Under the pieces are notes generated by a model, which did not search any database, was not told the origin of the DNA, and saw only the letters and a list, made by a program, of their open reading frames with translations. Shown piece by piece: positions 1 through 11,300 of a stretch of DNA of 64,000 bases (positions are counted from its first letter, which is position 1; every line of letters begins with the position of its first letter). Source of the DNA: Galerina marginata (taxonomy: Eukaryota; Basidiomycota; Agaricomycetes; Agaricales; Galerinaceae); contig JAECYW010000015.1 of assembly GCA_023014335.1 (NCBI GenBank), positions 1,612,001 through 1,676,000 on the forward strand. Reading direction: 5' to 3'. The position numbers and the translations under genes were made by a program.

Positions 1-390
1 TCCGAAATGTGAAGACTGGAAGTTGACTGTAATAATTTTGACGGGGATTGCTGCTGGCTTAGGAGGCATACTGGGGTACGTCTTTTTTCTCCGCGTATAA
101 ATCGTGCTGCACGAAACAATCACCGGAAGCGTATTCACGAAAACGAGAGGATAACTTACTAATTCTCGTTCAACAGCATTATTCAGATCAGTTTATTGGT
201 CCTTCGAAGCGCCGCAATCTTCAGAACTAAATTTTGGAAGATACCAGCCGCTTGGTCCATTCCAACCGGACAGATTAGTTTTCAGATCAGTCTGAAGGTC
301 GTAAGAGAGGAAGGTGGGACAGCTGCGGGCCGTGAGGAACAAAGTGCCGATGTCAGTTCTGGGTCAGGACATGGGCCGTTATACCTGTAG
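1..390 (+). CDS. Small multi-pass membrane protein, copy 1 (5' end outside window)
   Basis: The 3' part of a gene whose beginning lies before base 1. One exon runs to base 75, an intron (GT at 76, AG at 176) follows, and the last exon runs from 177 to the stop at 390. The encoded C-terminus contains a hydrophobic segment (TGIAAGLGGILG, then QISLLVLRS) and ends in GHGPLYL. It is clearly paralogous to the complete gene at 1659-2490, with the same intron position and phase and the same final residues. No function is recognised. The protein is probably an integral membrane protein because the paralog has about four hydrophobic segments. The family call rests only on comparison within the window. 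Confidence 0.7.
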
Positions 391-1658
391 CCAAGGGACA
401 AATGGAATCCAAAATAAACCTGTTCATGAGTGAAAATTCAATAAAGGGAAAGGACAGGCGTGCTAAGAAGACCAGTAAAGGAAACGAAAAGTTGTAGAAA
501 GCGAAATGAGGGGAGAAAATAACAAAGCATGGTGCCCCTATGAATAGACCTAGGACGTCATTGAAAACAGACACAGATGGGGAAGAAAATCGACGGACAC
601 AGATGAAGTCAGGAGTACCTTAATACAAGCGCTAGGTCATTGCTGAATGTCGGGTCTGCGTTACCTGGTTGAGGTAAGTCGAATTGAGTACTTTCAAGAC
701 CCCAAGCTTTGAAGCAAGATCGACGGTGGCCATAAGCAACAGCTGCTTGCATTTAACATTCAGTGAAGTGAATTTTAAATTGCACAAGATCGTGATCGTT
801 GATTATCCATACAAATAAGGTGTCGCGGTACACCAGGCTCAGCCCGACTTCTCTAAAAAGTTTTTCCAAGAATTTGACGGTGCCGCGGATATACTTACGT
901 GGAGCTACGTGGACGCAGTCAAGTATCTGCCGGCAATTTCGTGATCTGGTAACATTCATGCATTGATATGCTGAGATCCCAGTCCAGTGTGCGTCTAGAT
1001 AAGGAGCTGCATTATGCAACACCTTACGATATCCGAATAAATGAGTAAAATAACCAAAGCAGAAGACTTCCGTGGCCAAAGTTTGTTCATGCGAGTGGCG
1101 TCGAGGACCAGGTTACAGTAAAGAAAAATCTGCTTGCCTTTCAGCCTGAGAGAGATTGAAGAACCGGAGGCCAAGTGCGAGTCCCTGTTTCTAAAATCGG
1201 GTTCAAGTGACCGGTTGACCGCACGATCATCCAACATTCTGCCCCAATCACCGCCGAAGGTCCAGGAGCCGTCAGAGGGTGGTAAGATGTGAGCGTGTGA
1301 CATATTTGAGAACACGGGCACCTGGAACTAGCGTCTGATAGAAAGTAAGTGGAGACTCACACAGAAGGTCGTACTCGCCATAGTACTCGGTGGTATGTAA
1401 AGGTCTGTGGACGTGTACTGTGGGTGAACAGGAATAGGGCTGGCGAAAATAGGATTGATATCACAACGTGTCATTACCAAAGTTCAGTCACTTTGATGCC
1501 TGTCTCGTGATGCGCATATTGGGATAGATTACCCGCAGTCGCTTAAATTTGTTGTTCAAGTTGCTCCCTCCCATCCTTATCCATTTCCCTTTAACCTTGC
1601 GGGCCATTCTTCAGCAGCCGACATAACCCAAGCAGCTCTACCTTCAGTTATTCACTAA
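391..1658. other. Intergenic region between the two membrane-protein copies
   Basis: No gene is supported here. Short open stretches exist on the minus strand between 753 and 1321, but they have no recognisable motif or splice continuity. The last ~150 bases are pyrimidine-rich (cccttcccatttcccttt-like runs), which would suit a promoter or 5' leader for the gene at 1659. Confidence 0.4.
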
Positions 1659-2490
1659 ATGGCGGAATCAGCTCCCCTTCTCGAAGAACATCGGGACGAA
1701 TTTGAAGCACAGACCAATATCTCGCCTGAAAAGGCCCCTCCGCCCTTCTATTTTAAAATCCTCACAATCATTACTTTCGTGTTCTCTGTTGTCACCCTGG
1801 GTTTGCTCATCGCAGACCACATTATCATCAGACACGCACCATTCAATGGTTACACCTGGTCCGCTCAGGACGCCACTAAGGGTCTCGGAAAATTTGTATG
1901 TATTCCAACCCAACATTGCCTACGAGTATCTAACACGAATTAGGTATTTGTTTCCGTTATTTTCTCCTCTATCAATCTTCTCGTCAACTTCCCGATCCCA
2001 CTCAACGTTATCGTTGATATTGTGCTCGCTTCGGGAATCATCTCATGGGTATTCCGCCTCATTGACGCCTTTCCAACTGAGTGGTGTCGGAATCCGTTTC
2101 CACGTCCCGGTGTCCCATACCCAGAACCGCATCCGAAATGCCAAGACTGGGCGTTAGTTGTGAAGATCTTGACCGGAATCGCTGCTGGGTTGGGAGGAAT
2201 CCTTGGGTATGTTCATTCTCCCGTGCTTTATTTGTTACATTCGTACCAAGAACCATCCTGATCGACCATTCAACAGCCTTGTTTATATCAGTCTGTTGGT
2301 ACTTCGAAGCATTGCACTTATCAGATCCAAGTTTTGGAAGCGTCCCATCGCCTTGAATTTCCCAACTGGCAAGATCTCCTTGGAAATCAGTTTGAAGCTC
2401 TTGCGGCAGGAAAGTCAGCCAGGCGGAAATGCTGGAGAGCAAAGCGCCGATGCGAGTTCGTCGACAACTCATGGTCCGGTGTATTTGTAG
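1659..2490 (+). CDS. Small four-helix membrane protein, copy 2
   Basis: Three exons: 1659-1895, 1944-2206 and 2277-2490, joined by GT-AG introns of 48 and 70 nt. The start is the first ATG (MAESAPLLEE). The product is about 235 residues. Hydrophobic segments lie at roughly residues 30-52 (FYFKILTIITFVFSVV), 80-112, about 145-165, and in the last exon (YISLLVLRSIALI). A short Cys/Pro-rich loop (CRNPFPRPGVPYPEPHPKC) lies between segments 2 and 3. The C-terminus ends in HGPVYL, as in copy 1 at the window start. No known family is recognised with confidence. The topology resembles small MARVEL-like or fungal-specific four-helix proteins, which is inference. It is one of three tandem relatives; the third, at 2.9 kb, is a remnant. 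Confidence 0.75.
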
Positions 2491-2908
2491 CGCCTCAACA
2501 ATGACTATGCGACCAATTTTGCCCAACATGATGAGTAGATAACAACAGTTATAGTTTACATAGCCAAAAGTACATTTCGAGAACGAGGAAATGAGATCGC
2601 GTCAGCTGCGGGCGGTGTAATTTTCTGTAAACATTTTTCAAGAACTTGACTAATTGATTGTCGATCAGGTGAACAGTTCGTCGGTAGAGCAGAGCATTAC
2701 TCAGGCTGGGAAGTGTCAAGTTCAGAGCGAGACTAAATTTGCGGCTTAGCTACCACCAAGCACCGCATTTAGTTGGTGGAAACCGCAAAGCCCACCATGT
2801 CGACCAACTGATGAGACAGAAATAGCGAGCGCCGCATATAATTTTATTTCTACCCGATGACCGGTACTGCCAAAGAGAAGCTGCGACCTCCGTTTCTGTC
2901 CGAATGAT

Positions 2909-3025
2909 GATATCTTGCGATATTCAGGACTAGGTTTTGGAGAATACCTCTTACTTGGTCCTAGTCGTGTTGGCCAAGTTGCGGATGTGGGTTCGGGGAC
3001 GGACCATGGGCCGCTCTATCTGTAG
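2909..3025 (+). pseudogene. Decayed third copy of the small membrane protein gene (3' end only)
   Basis: The sequence around 2920-2965 matches the region encoding the FWK segment of copies 1 and 2 (shared words ttttgga, ataccnnnnnnttggtcc). About 84 bases present in copy 1 are then missing. The final bases encode a tail like VADVGSGTDHGPLYL followed by a stop, which is nearly the tail of copy 1. No upstream exons are seen. It is a truncated, internally deleted tandem copy. Confidence 0.6.
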
Positions 3026-4208
3026 TATATGATTCCGAGCTACGGAAACTATCGAGTAGACAGCCTGTGTATGCGATGAAACAATGTGATTATGCCCCGA
3101 ACTACTAATTCTCGAGTAGAAAGAAGAAAATCCCGAAAGCACCAAGATTGAAAATGGAGAGCTAACTGACGGATGGATAAATATTAACAGGACACGACCA
3201 CCGCCAACAACTGCGGAAGCCCGTAGAACGTGCGTAGGACACCCTTGAGCTAAATAATTTCTAAGAGGGTCAAATAATCTGCCTAGAATCAAGCATTGCC
3301 TGACTTGACTGGTTGACAGAAAAGTATTAGGGAAATGTGACAAGGAAGAAGAGGAGTTGGGAGATTTGGAAAAGACGAGCATTTATAAGCGAATAGATAC
3401 TGGATTGATCGTAGAAGACCATGCAAGCTAACTGAGTGACGGTAGCTGAGAACCGGATGCGAATGGAACAAGAAGAAATATATTCGCTCGGAAGCGAGAT
3501 ACTAGGAAACAGAATACCAAGGGATCAACACGTTATATTACAAGGAGGACCTTCGATAGAATACGTGAGATGAAGAGGATGAGAGCAGAAAGGATTCTTA
3601 AACTTACCTTATTGCGCTTTAGCCAGTACTATCTCAGGTGACAGGTGACAGGTTCGCCTATTCTGAATCATCGGATTTACCTGCAGCTGCGGAATAGGTA
3701 TTCGCCCAAGATGTTTTGGGTCTGAGGAGATCCCCAAGGAAAACAAGTAAGTCGGTACCCTTCGATCACGGCGTAAGAAGAGACGGAAGTAAGAAGTCAG
3801 AAAGGAAGGACACCTTCAAAACGAGAATAAAAGTGGCACTTACCTCTCAGATTATCCGAAGCACCGTAATACCTCTAAGCGCACGTCGATGTAAAGTTGT
3901 TGGCTTCGAGCTTGGCAATAGGACACGTCGCGGTTGGTTTGAAGGTGGTGTCACAGACATGTGGGCGTCAGATAGGATGTTTCTGGGTATAAACAAGTGG
4001 CATCGACGCACAATGTGCCAGAAGCAGTCAAAACAGCCACCCCACCATACGCTCCATAGGGCTAGGCTACCGGTGTGCATTGCAAAATACTCGATTCAGA
4101 CCCCAAAGCACCGAAAACTGGACTCGGAAGCCAGGTTCGAAGGGATGGAAAGAGATGAAAATAATCCTGTCGAAACATATCATAAATCCTTGCCAATGAT
4201 CCCTTGAA
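3026..4208. other. Region without a supported gene
   Basis: An open frame of 163 codons runs from 3716 to 4207 on the plus strand and is rich in Lys and Arg. It has no recognisable domain and stops just before the target duplication of the element at 4217. I do not call it as a gene. Around 4,093-4,140 and 5,390-5,430, on either side of the element, short similar words occur (gattcagacc, caccgaa, actcg, cgaaggg), hinting at old flanking repeats. Confidence 0.3.
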
Positions 4209-5324
4209 ACGCTGCTAGGACCCGGGAAGCTCCCACTAAAACTTGTCCGGGCAAAATCCCAAAATCGAGCCGCAAATCCGTCAGATTTTAGGTCCCCAGT
4301 CCGTCACAATGGACAAGGGTATATAGGGGCTTTCCTTATTTGGAAAATTTCCTCTGCCTGCGGCGCGCCCACCGTGGCGACTGTGTCGACAAAACAATGT
4401 AATTTTGGCGCGAGTTCTTTTTTTGAGTAACTCCTCCCGATTAATGCCAGGGTGAACATAAAATTTTCTACTGTTCTCTAACACATCGGGAGCGTCGGCG
4501 TGGAAAGGTCCTTTCCAGATAATCCGCCCACGTTGTTAAACACTTAAAATATAAATCATTATTTTTGACAAAGAAACATTTAAAATGAAAGGCTGAGTGG
4601 CGGACACCCCGACATTTCATCTGAAAAGTTCCCCCCCAGATTGACATCCACGTGAAGTGAAAAGCTCCCAAGCAACGTCAATTATATACTAAATGTAGGG
4701 CATAAAAGAAACCATAGCGACACTTCAAGTGAAAAATTTCCTTACTGAAGCCCGAACATTTTAAATGGTCGACTAGCTGCTTAAACAATTTCCATTTGAA
4801 GTATAAATGGAATCTCTCTGTCAAAATTCATTTTCATTTTAAATGGAGTCTTTGTTAGCTCTTTGTTTCCCACTTAAAATGTACAGCTCCAAGTAGGGAA
4901 ATTTTTCACTTGAAGTGTCGCTATGGTTTCTTTTATGCCCTACATTTAGTATATAATTGACGTTGCTTGGGAGCTTTTCACTTCACGTGGATGTCAATCT
5001 GGGGGGGAACTTTTCAGATGAAATGTCGGGGTGTCCGCCACTCAGCCTTTCATTTTAAATGTTTCTTTGTCAAAAATAATGATTTATATTTTAAGTGTTT
5101 AACAACGTGGGCGGATTATCTGGAAAGGACCTTTCCACGCCGACGCTCCCGATGTGTAAGCAATTTCCCTGAAACCGAGTCCCGGATTCGTCAAAGTGGA
5201 CAAACCTGGGTCTTCGACCACCCTCCAATCCGTCAATATTGGACAAAATTTTCTCAAAATTTCGGTTACAAATCCGTCAAATCCGGACAAGTTTTGGTGG
5301 GAGCTTCCCGGGTCCTACGCTGCT
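4209..5324. mobile_element. Fold-back DNA element, 1,100 bp, with 8 bp target duplication
   Basis: The element body is 4217-5316. It is flanked by the perfect direct repeat ACGCTGCT (4209-4216 and 5317-5324). The terminal inverted repeats are 34 bp with one mismatch (4217-4250 and 5283-5316, starting AGGACCCGGGAAGCTCCCAC). Inside is a second, nearly perfect palindrome: arms of about 261 bp at 4481-4741 and 4896-5157 around a ~155 bp loop rich in cattttaaatg-type words. There is no transposase. The same open frame appears in both arms simply because they are inverted copies. An 8 bp duplication fits hAT-like transposition, but the TIR is not a textbook hAT end, so the superfamily is inference. 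Confidence 0.85.
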
Positions 5325-8300
5325 CCCGAAAGGCGTGTCGATCTGGTGACGCCTAAATGACGAATAGTAGCTGGAGATGACGAAAGATATTGATTCAGAC
5401 CAGGCAGCACACCGAAGGCCCGACTCGAAGGGTTGATCATTGGCTGTAGAAGGGGTGATGGTCTTCGTAATATCCGTTATCTAGTCAAAAGGTTGAGATA
5501 ATAATGACGATTTTGACTCCTGCTAGGTTCAGAAACCGCGAGGACGCCTCACTTGAAGAGTTAGACAGTTTTATGAGAACCATATGGTGCTCGTGAGGCA
5601 AGATCAAAAATTGCCAGAGGGCGAGAAAGAAAATGGCATCAAAAGCGCACATTTATATCTGTAGAGCGCAAAGGAAGAGATGCACGAAGACAAATTCAAG
5701 ACAGAGACACCAACCACAAGTTTTTCGACTGAAGAGTACAGAATGAATCGAGCAAGTAGAAGTAACAGGAGAATGGGCTCCTTGTTCACCCTATTCTTAT
5801 CGGTACGAGACTGGTGATGGTGCTGATTGACGACGCGGCGATGATGGTGACAGCTATTTCTGCAGCAAGCGTCGGGACTGAGTACTGAGGCCCGAGGACG
5901 CCAATACTCGTTGGTGTCGGCGTACAGCAATAATATCTTTGCAATAGGCCGAATTAACGCAAGAAATCTGCAAATCTTTATGCCAGTAACTCCTGTCAGA
6001 GGGAGGTCATCAAGTCAAGACGATTTGAAGACGATAACCGCCAGGAGATTCAGATGGGGCTCTTATGAGAGTCTATGCATATTTTCTTCTGTGGCATTCA
6101 CCTCGCCCTATCTCGAGAGGCAGTCGGTCATCACCTTCAAGTTCCTGTCGTTGTTGAGGAGCGGCAAAGGAGCGGGTGGATATTGACGAACCACGGTATC
6201 AAGCGAGGTCAGTTTGTTCTTGTTTAAACCTAGGGACTTTGGCTTCGTTGATACCAAAACACGATTCGGCCCTCTTGTCGCAGAGTCACATCATGCTGCA
6301 CCAACTCATGTATGATCTCTTCGGCCGAGCTCTCTTGTCCTCCTCCGGTCATCGTTAACATTCCACAGCATGTAGACCTGGTTACCTAGCTGGCTCACCG
6401 TGGCCAAATTAACAGGATAACCCACGATTGTCTGTAACAATCGTGGTGCGAAGGGCAAGAAGTACTTGAACTTGCTCCTGGAGGAAGAAGACGCACTCAA
6501 TCATAACCATGTACGTGTCTTTCTTCTCCCTCTTTTCTTCCTGACACCCCACCCCATACAGAACGAACCAGGCTCCACTCGCACCTGCGCACTTTTCCAC
6601 CAGCGTCGGGAGTGGCTTTGCCTCAGTTTTTTTCCGTCTCAAACGACGGCATTGCCACCTGCACCCGCTCCTCCGTGCTTGTGTGGGGATTCTCGCCCAT
6701 CACCTGAGTTGAACCTCCCCGCGGAGTAGCTACTAGAAGTGGTATAGCAGGCAGACAAAGCCGTCGACGAGTCATGACTGTCGTCGCATACGGTACCGTG
6801 CGATCTCGCCTCTATGCCCGCCCCGCTCACATTGACACCAATTCCAACAGCATCAACGCGTCCACCAGTTAGTGTATCTGGTTCGTGGTTTCCTTCAAGT
6901 GTTTGTGACTACGTGGCCGTATCGCGTCATCTATGATCGTTGATCCCTGCGCACCTCGCCTATTGCGACATCGCTTCCGTCGTCGAAGAATGGCCCAATT
7001 CCGCGACAGTCGATATCCTATTTCCTTTCATCTTCACTTTTCCGCGTCTTTCTTGAACCCCTTCGCCTTCAGCTTTTTCTGAAAACCGCAACCACGAGCA
7101 CGAGCTGCTCCTTGTACAGCCCCCGTCTCACCTCAGCAGGCACTCTCGCGCTTTCACGACTGCCCGCGCCCGCCTCGCCGCTCCATCGTTCACACCCCCT
7201 CCTCGTCCTCAGTGAGGCCCCGTTCAGGAGACAACAATGGTGTTATGCAGCATCAACAGTATCAGCACCACCACCTCGTACTCGACGTACCGTACGCCGA
7301 TTGAGTGGTCCCTTTCTGGACCATGGGTGCTGGGCTCGGGCTCGGGCTCGGGATAGAGAGGAGGCGGGGTTGGAAGAGGCCAGGGGGCAGGGAAGGGGAA
7401 AGGGAAAGGGAAACGCGCGGAGGCGGGGGAACCCCAACAACGACGATGCGTCAACGATCTGCTGCTGGCCTAGAGAAGGCCGTTCTGTTCTCTTTGAAGG
7501 TTCTAAGACACAAACAATGAAAGAACGACCAAGCGCTTTTTGGGTTTGAAGGACATTTCCGCGAATCCACCAGCACTCGTTTAATCGGATCCTCTCCCCG
7601 TCTTATCTTCTCTTGTTTGCCCTTACTTGAGTCACGACTTCTCATCCTTCAATGTTCGATGTTCGCCGTCAGGCGTCTACCTTATCCTGCTGCGATGATC
7701 GCATCGTACAGACCTTGGCTTCTATCTATAAGCAGGAAGGCGTGGGGTGCTGGTGGTAGCTTAAAGTGGTGGTGGGACGTGGCGTAGAGGATGGAGACGC
7801 TGAGAAAGCTTCTCGCTTTAAGAGCATGGCTTCCTGTCGGGCGCTCATCCTCTATTCCTTCAACCTTTTGGGCTGGATTATACAAGGTAATTCCGATCAG
7901 TCGCGAGTCGGTACACGTTGGCACCACCCCAGCTCATCTCCCGCGATCTCCACTCGCGCCGTTGCCCGAGGCCCTTATAGGCTTGTCGTTGCATTTACTG
8001 TGTATTTTAGTAGTTTGGCTCACGTTAAAATAGGTACTTCACTGAATACTGCCAGGTCGGCTGCGGGCTATAAGGGCGTCTAATAACCCCCTGTCAACGA
8101 GGACCCTGGTCCGCCAAATGCACCATAGTACACGGACTGTAGGCCGATCATTGGAGGGTGGGTGCCTACATACATACATGTGCGCAAAAATCAAACATGA
8201 TTGACAGGTCCCCAATACGGTCTTCGCTGGTTTTACGCCAGCCTCGATAAGTCATCGCTGGCTGTGCTTATTGATTCCATCACGATTTGAGGTTTCTCTC

Positions 8301-8350
8301 TCCCCCCTTAACCACTTCTTCCTTAACCATCTATTGCTTTCTTCATCGTA
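5325..8350. other. Mostly unassigned region with CT-rich and G-rich tracts
   Basis: No gene is recognised with confidence. 6950-7230 is pyrimidine-rich. 7320-7430 is a purine-rich stretch with repeated ggctcggg and gggaaag words. A weak two-exon candidate on the minus strand (6306-6642) is listed separately. The last ~100 bases before 8351 are pyrimidine-rich and precede the next gene. Confidence 0.35.
6306..6642 (-). CDS. Possible two-exon gene fragment, unknown function
   Basis: On the minus strand, a frame reading LPTLVEKCAGASGAWFVL meets a GTATGG donor near 6561. It resumes after a CAG near 6476 as KFKYFLPFAPRLLQTIVGYP. The phase is kept and the ~80 nt intron is plausible. No domain is recognised, and neither a start codon exon nor a convincing stop is established. 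It could be a gene fragment or chance. Confidence 0.2.
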
Positions 8351-11300
8351 ATGGCACATCGGAAGTGGTTTAGTCGTGATTCAGACCATGGACGGACGTA
8401 TTCCATTGCCGCAGGCCTCTCTACCGCACCGACCGTAGTGCCTGCCTCGACGCCTCGGGACCCTAAGGTTAAAAAAACAATCACATCTTCCTAATCATTC
8501 GTTGACTAAACCCTTCAGCCCATTTCCGTCGTGCAGAGAACAAACAACCGCGCGCGTCAGGCTCTTAACGTTCTTTCCCCAATTACTGCAGCAATTCCAC
8601 TGGCCGGAACTCAATTGAAGGCGGTCATCGACACTGTACTTGTCGGATTGAATGGAATTAACGTGAGTTAGCGCATTGTTAAGAATATTATTCATGTGTG
8701 ATGAACCGTTGGGAAGATAAGGGGCAGGAATAAAGAAGATGTGGCCCGCCTGACACAACGCCTTGACCGTTTGAAGGCCAGCATCTCAGTATTGCCGCCA
8801 ACCACACCTTCCGCCGACTATCAAAGGGATGAATTAGTTCGGTAGGTGTCGCCATCGGAATGTCCGCATAAGCGCTTAATTTTGGCCGTATCTTCAGGAA
8901 GCTCGACACAGTTCAGGGCCAGCTGAAGGAACTAGATGTCAAGAGCGTACTCGGTAGTGCAGACAACGCGCAGGCTATCATTGATCGCATGCGTGAAATT
9001 GACGAACACCAGCAGGATTACATTGTGAGTCGACTCGTTTGAGATGTAGTTCACGTTCAACCACCCAATTGCATTCTCAGTTGCTGTCCCTACTGCAAAT
9101 GGTACCTGTCACGCAAGAAGTCGCGGCACCACAGCTGCCTATGTCTGTGAAACAGGAACTCGTCTTCGTAAGGGATCCGACAGGTCAGGAATATTCATTG
9201 TTGGCTAACCAATGCCAATCACATAACGTCAGTTGCGTTCACCCAAACCCGATTTTTTATGGAACCTGAGTTGACTCATTCACCAGCAATTTATGAATGT
9301 ACTGCTAAGTTACCCTAGAGATGCTGAAAGGGATGAAGTCTTGCGTAATTTGTTTGCACGAGGCGCATACGATTTTTTCGTCGAAACCGAAACAGGCACT
9401 ACGAAATTGGACAGATGGTGTAGAATTCCAGCAGGCATGAAGATTACCATGAGCGCGATCATTGAACAGCGACGCTCCAGAACAATTTACTTTTGTCCAC
9501 GTCCACAGTGCAAGGCTTTGAATGACGGCAACGATGCGTACGACGGTTGGATCAACTGGTATGCATTGGCTTATATTCTCTTGTTAGTTGACGTACAACA
9601 GGTGCCAGTAAGGGCTGTCCTGGGCGGTTTCAGATTACAAACGCCGAGAGAAGGACCAACGACACGACGTCAAAATCTGGTCAAAACACCCATGGGCCTA
9701 CAGATGTGGCAGCTGTTGACTACCTTCTGAACCTCATCCAGATTTTCCACTTAAGGCAAGAGGTATACAATTTCCATCTTTCAAGTCACCTTCCCGGGCT
9801 TATGCGTGCGGGACTGCATGTAACATTCAGTTTGTGCGTAAATTCGTCTTGTAAGGTGTTCATATCAAGTTGACTATTGCTTTTGGCCATTTTTACTCCT
9901 AGGATGTGGGTGAATCATCCGTCTGAGCTTTTTAGGTCAACCTGACAGTCGATGGTCACTTCCACACTTAGCCCGTGCGTGAATCCACCTTCTAATTTTG
10001 TGCCGAAGCTGACCATTGCGGATGGTGACGTCGACTCTCAGGAAGTCCGTGAATCCATTTCTCAGCTCATTATACAAAGCTGACTGCGGGCGGTCACTTT
10101 GCTGTATAGCTTGTGCGTGGAGCTATCATATAAGCTTTTTATGTCAAGCTGACAGTTGTCGGTGGTCATTTCTACTTTCAGAGTGTGTGTAACTCCATTA
10201 TCTGAGCTCTTTACGCCGAGCTGATATTGAGGGTGCTTACTTCAACTTGCAGGAAGTGCGTAAATCCGCGATCTGAGCCCTTCATGTCAACCTGACAATT
10301 GCCGGTGGTCATTTCTACTCTCAGCTGGTGCGAGAATTCATCATCTAAGCCTTTCACGCCCAGCTGATAATTGAGGGTGCTTACTTCAATATCAGGAGGT
10401 GCGTAAATCCACGATCCGAGCCCATCATTTCAATCTAACAATTGCCGGTGGTCACTGCTACTCCCAGATGGTGCGTGAATTCGTCATCTAAGCCTTTCAC
10501 GCCTAGCTGACAATTTGAGGGTGCTTACTTCAACCTGCAGGGGGTGCGTAAATCAACGATCTGAACTCTTTGTGTCAACCTGACAATTGTCCGTGGTCAT
10601 TTCCACTCCCAGAGAGTGCGTAAATCCACCGACTGAGGCGTTTCTGCCAAGCTGACAAATGTCCGTGGTCATTTACACTCACAGGCTGTGCGTGATTCAA
10701 TTATATAAACTTTTTATTTCATCCTGACAATTGTCGGCGGTCACTTCGACTCTCAGTTTGTGCGTGAAACGACTGTCTGATATCTTATGACAACCTGAAA
10801 TTGTCGGTCGTCAATCACACCCTCAGAAAGTGCGTGATTCCATTGTCTGCGGTTTTATGCCAAACCGACTATATTGTTGGTGGTTACTTCAACTCGCAGG
10901 AAGTGCGTGTTTCCGCCATCTGAGTTCTGTATGTCAACCTCCTGACAATTTTTGTTGGTCATATCCACTCACAGGCTGTGCGTGATTCAATTATATAAAC
11001 TTTTATTTCATCCTGACAATTGTCGGCGGTCACTTCGACCCCCAGTTCGTGAGTGAAATGACTGTCTAGTATCTTTATGACGACCTGATATTTTCGGTCG
11101 TCAATTCCACTCTCAGGAAGTGCGTGATTCCATTATCTGCGCTTTTATGCCAAACAACCATTTTTGGTGGTTACTTCGACTTGCAGGTAGTGCGTGAATC
11201 CGCCATCTGAGTTCTGTATGTAAACCTCCTGACAATTTTCGTTGGATTTCCACTCTCAGCTGAGAGTGCGTGAATCCACTGACTGAGGCATTGTGCCAAG

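Noticed and set aside
3716..4207. A 163-codon basic open frame before the fold-back element
   Set aside because: No domain, no paralog and no splice context. Likely chance.
4468..5356. A ~64-residue open frame occurring identically on both strands
   Set aside because: It arises because the element's arms are inverted copies. There is no start context, domain or codon constraint.
7300..7460. Purine-rich ggctcggg/gggaaag tract as a coding or functional repeat
   Set aside because: Looks like simple sequence; no unit structure or conserved frame.
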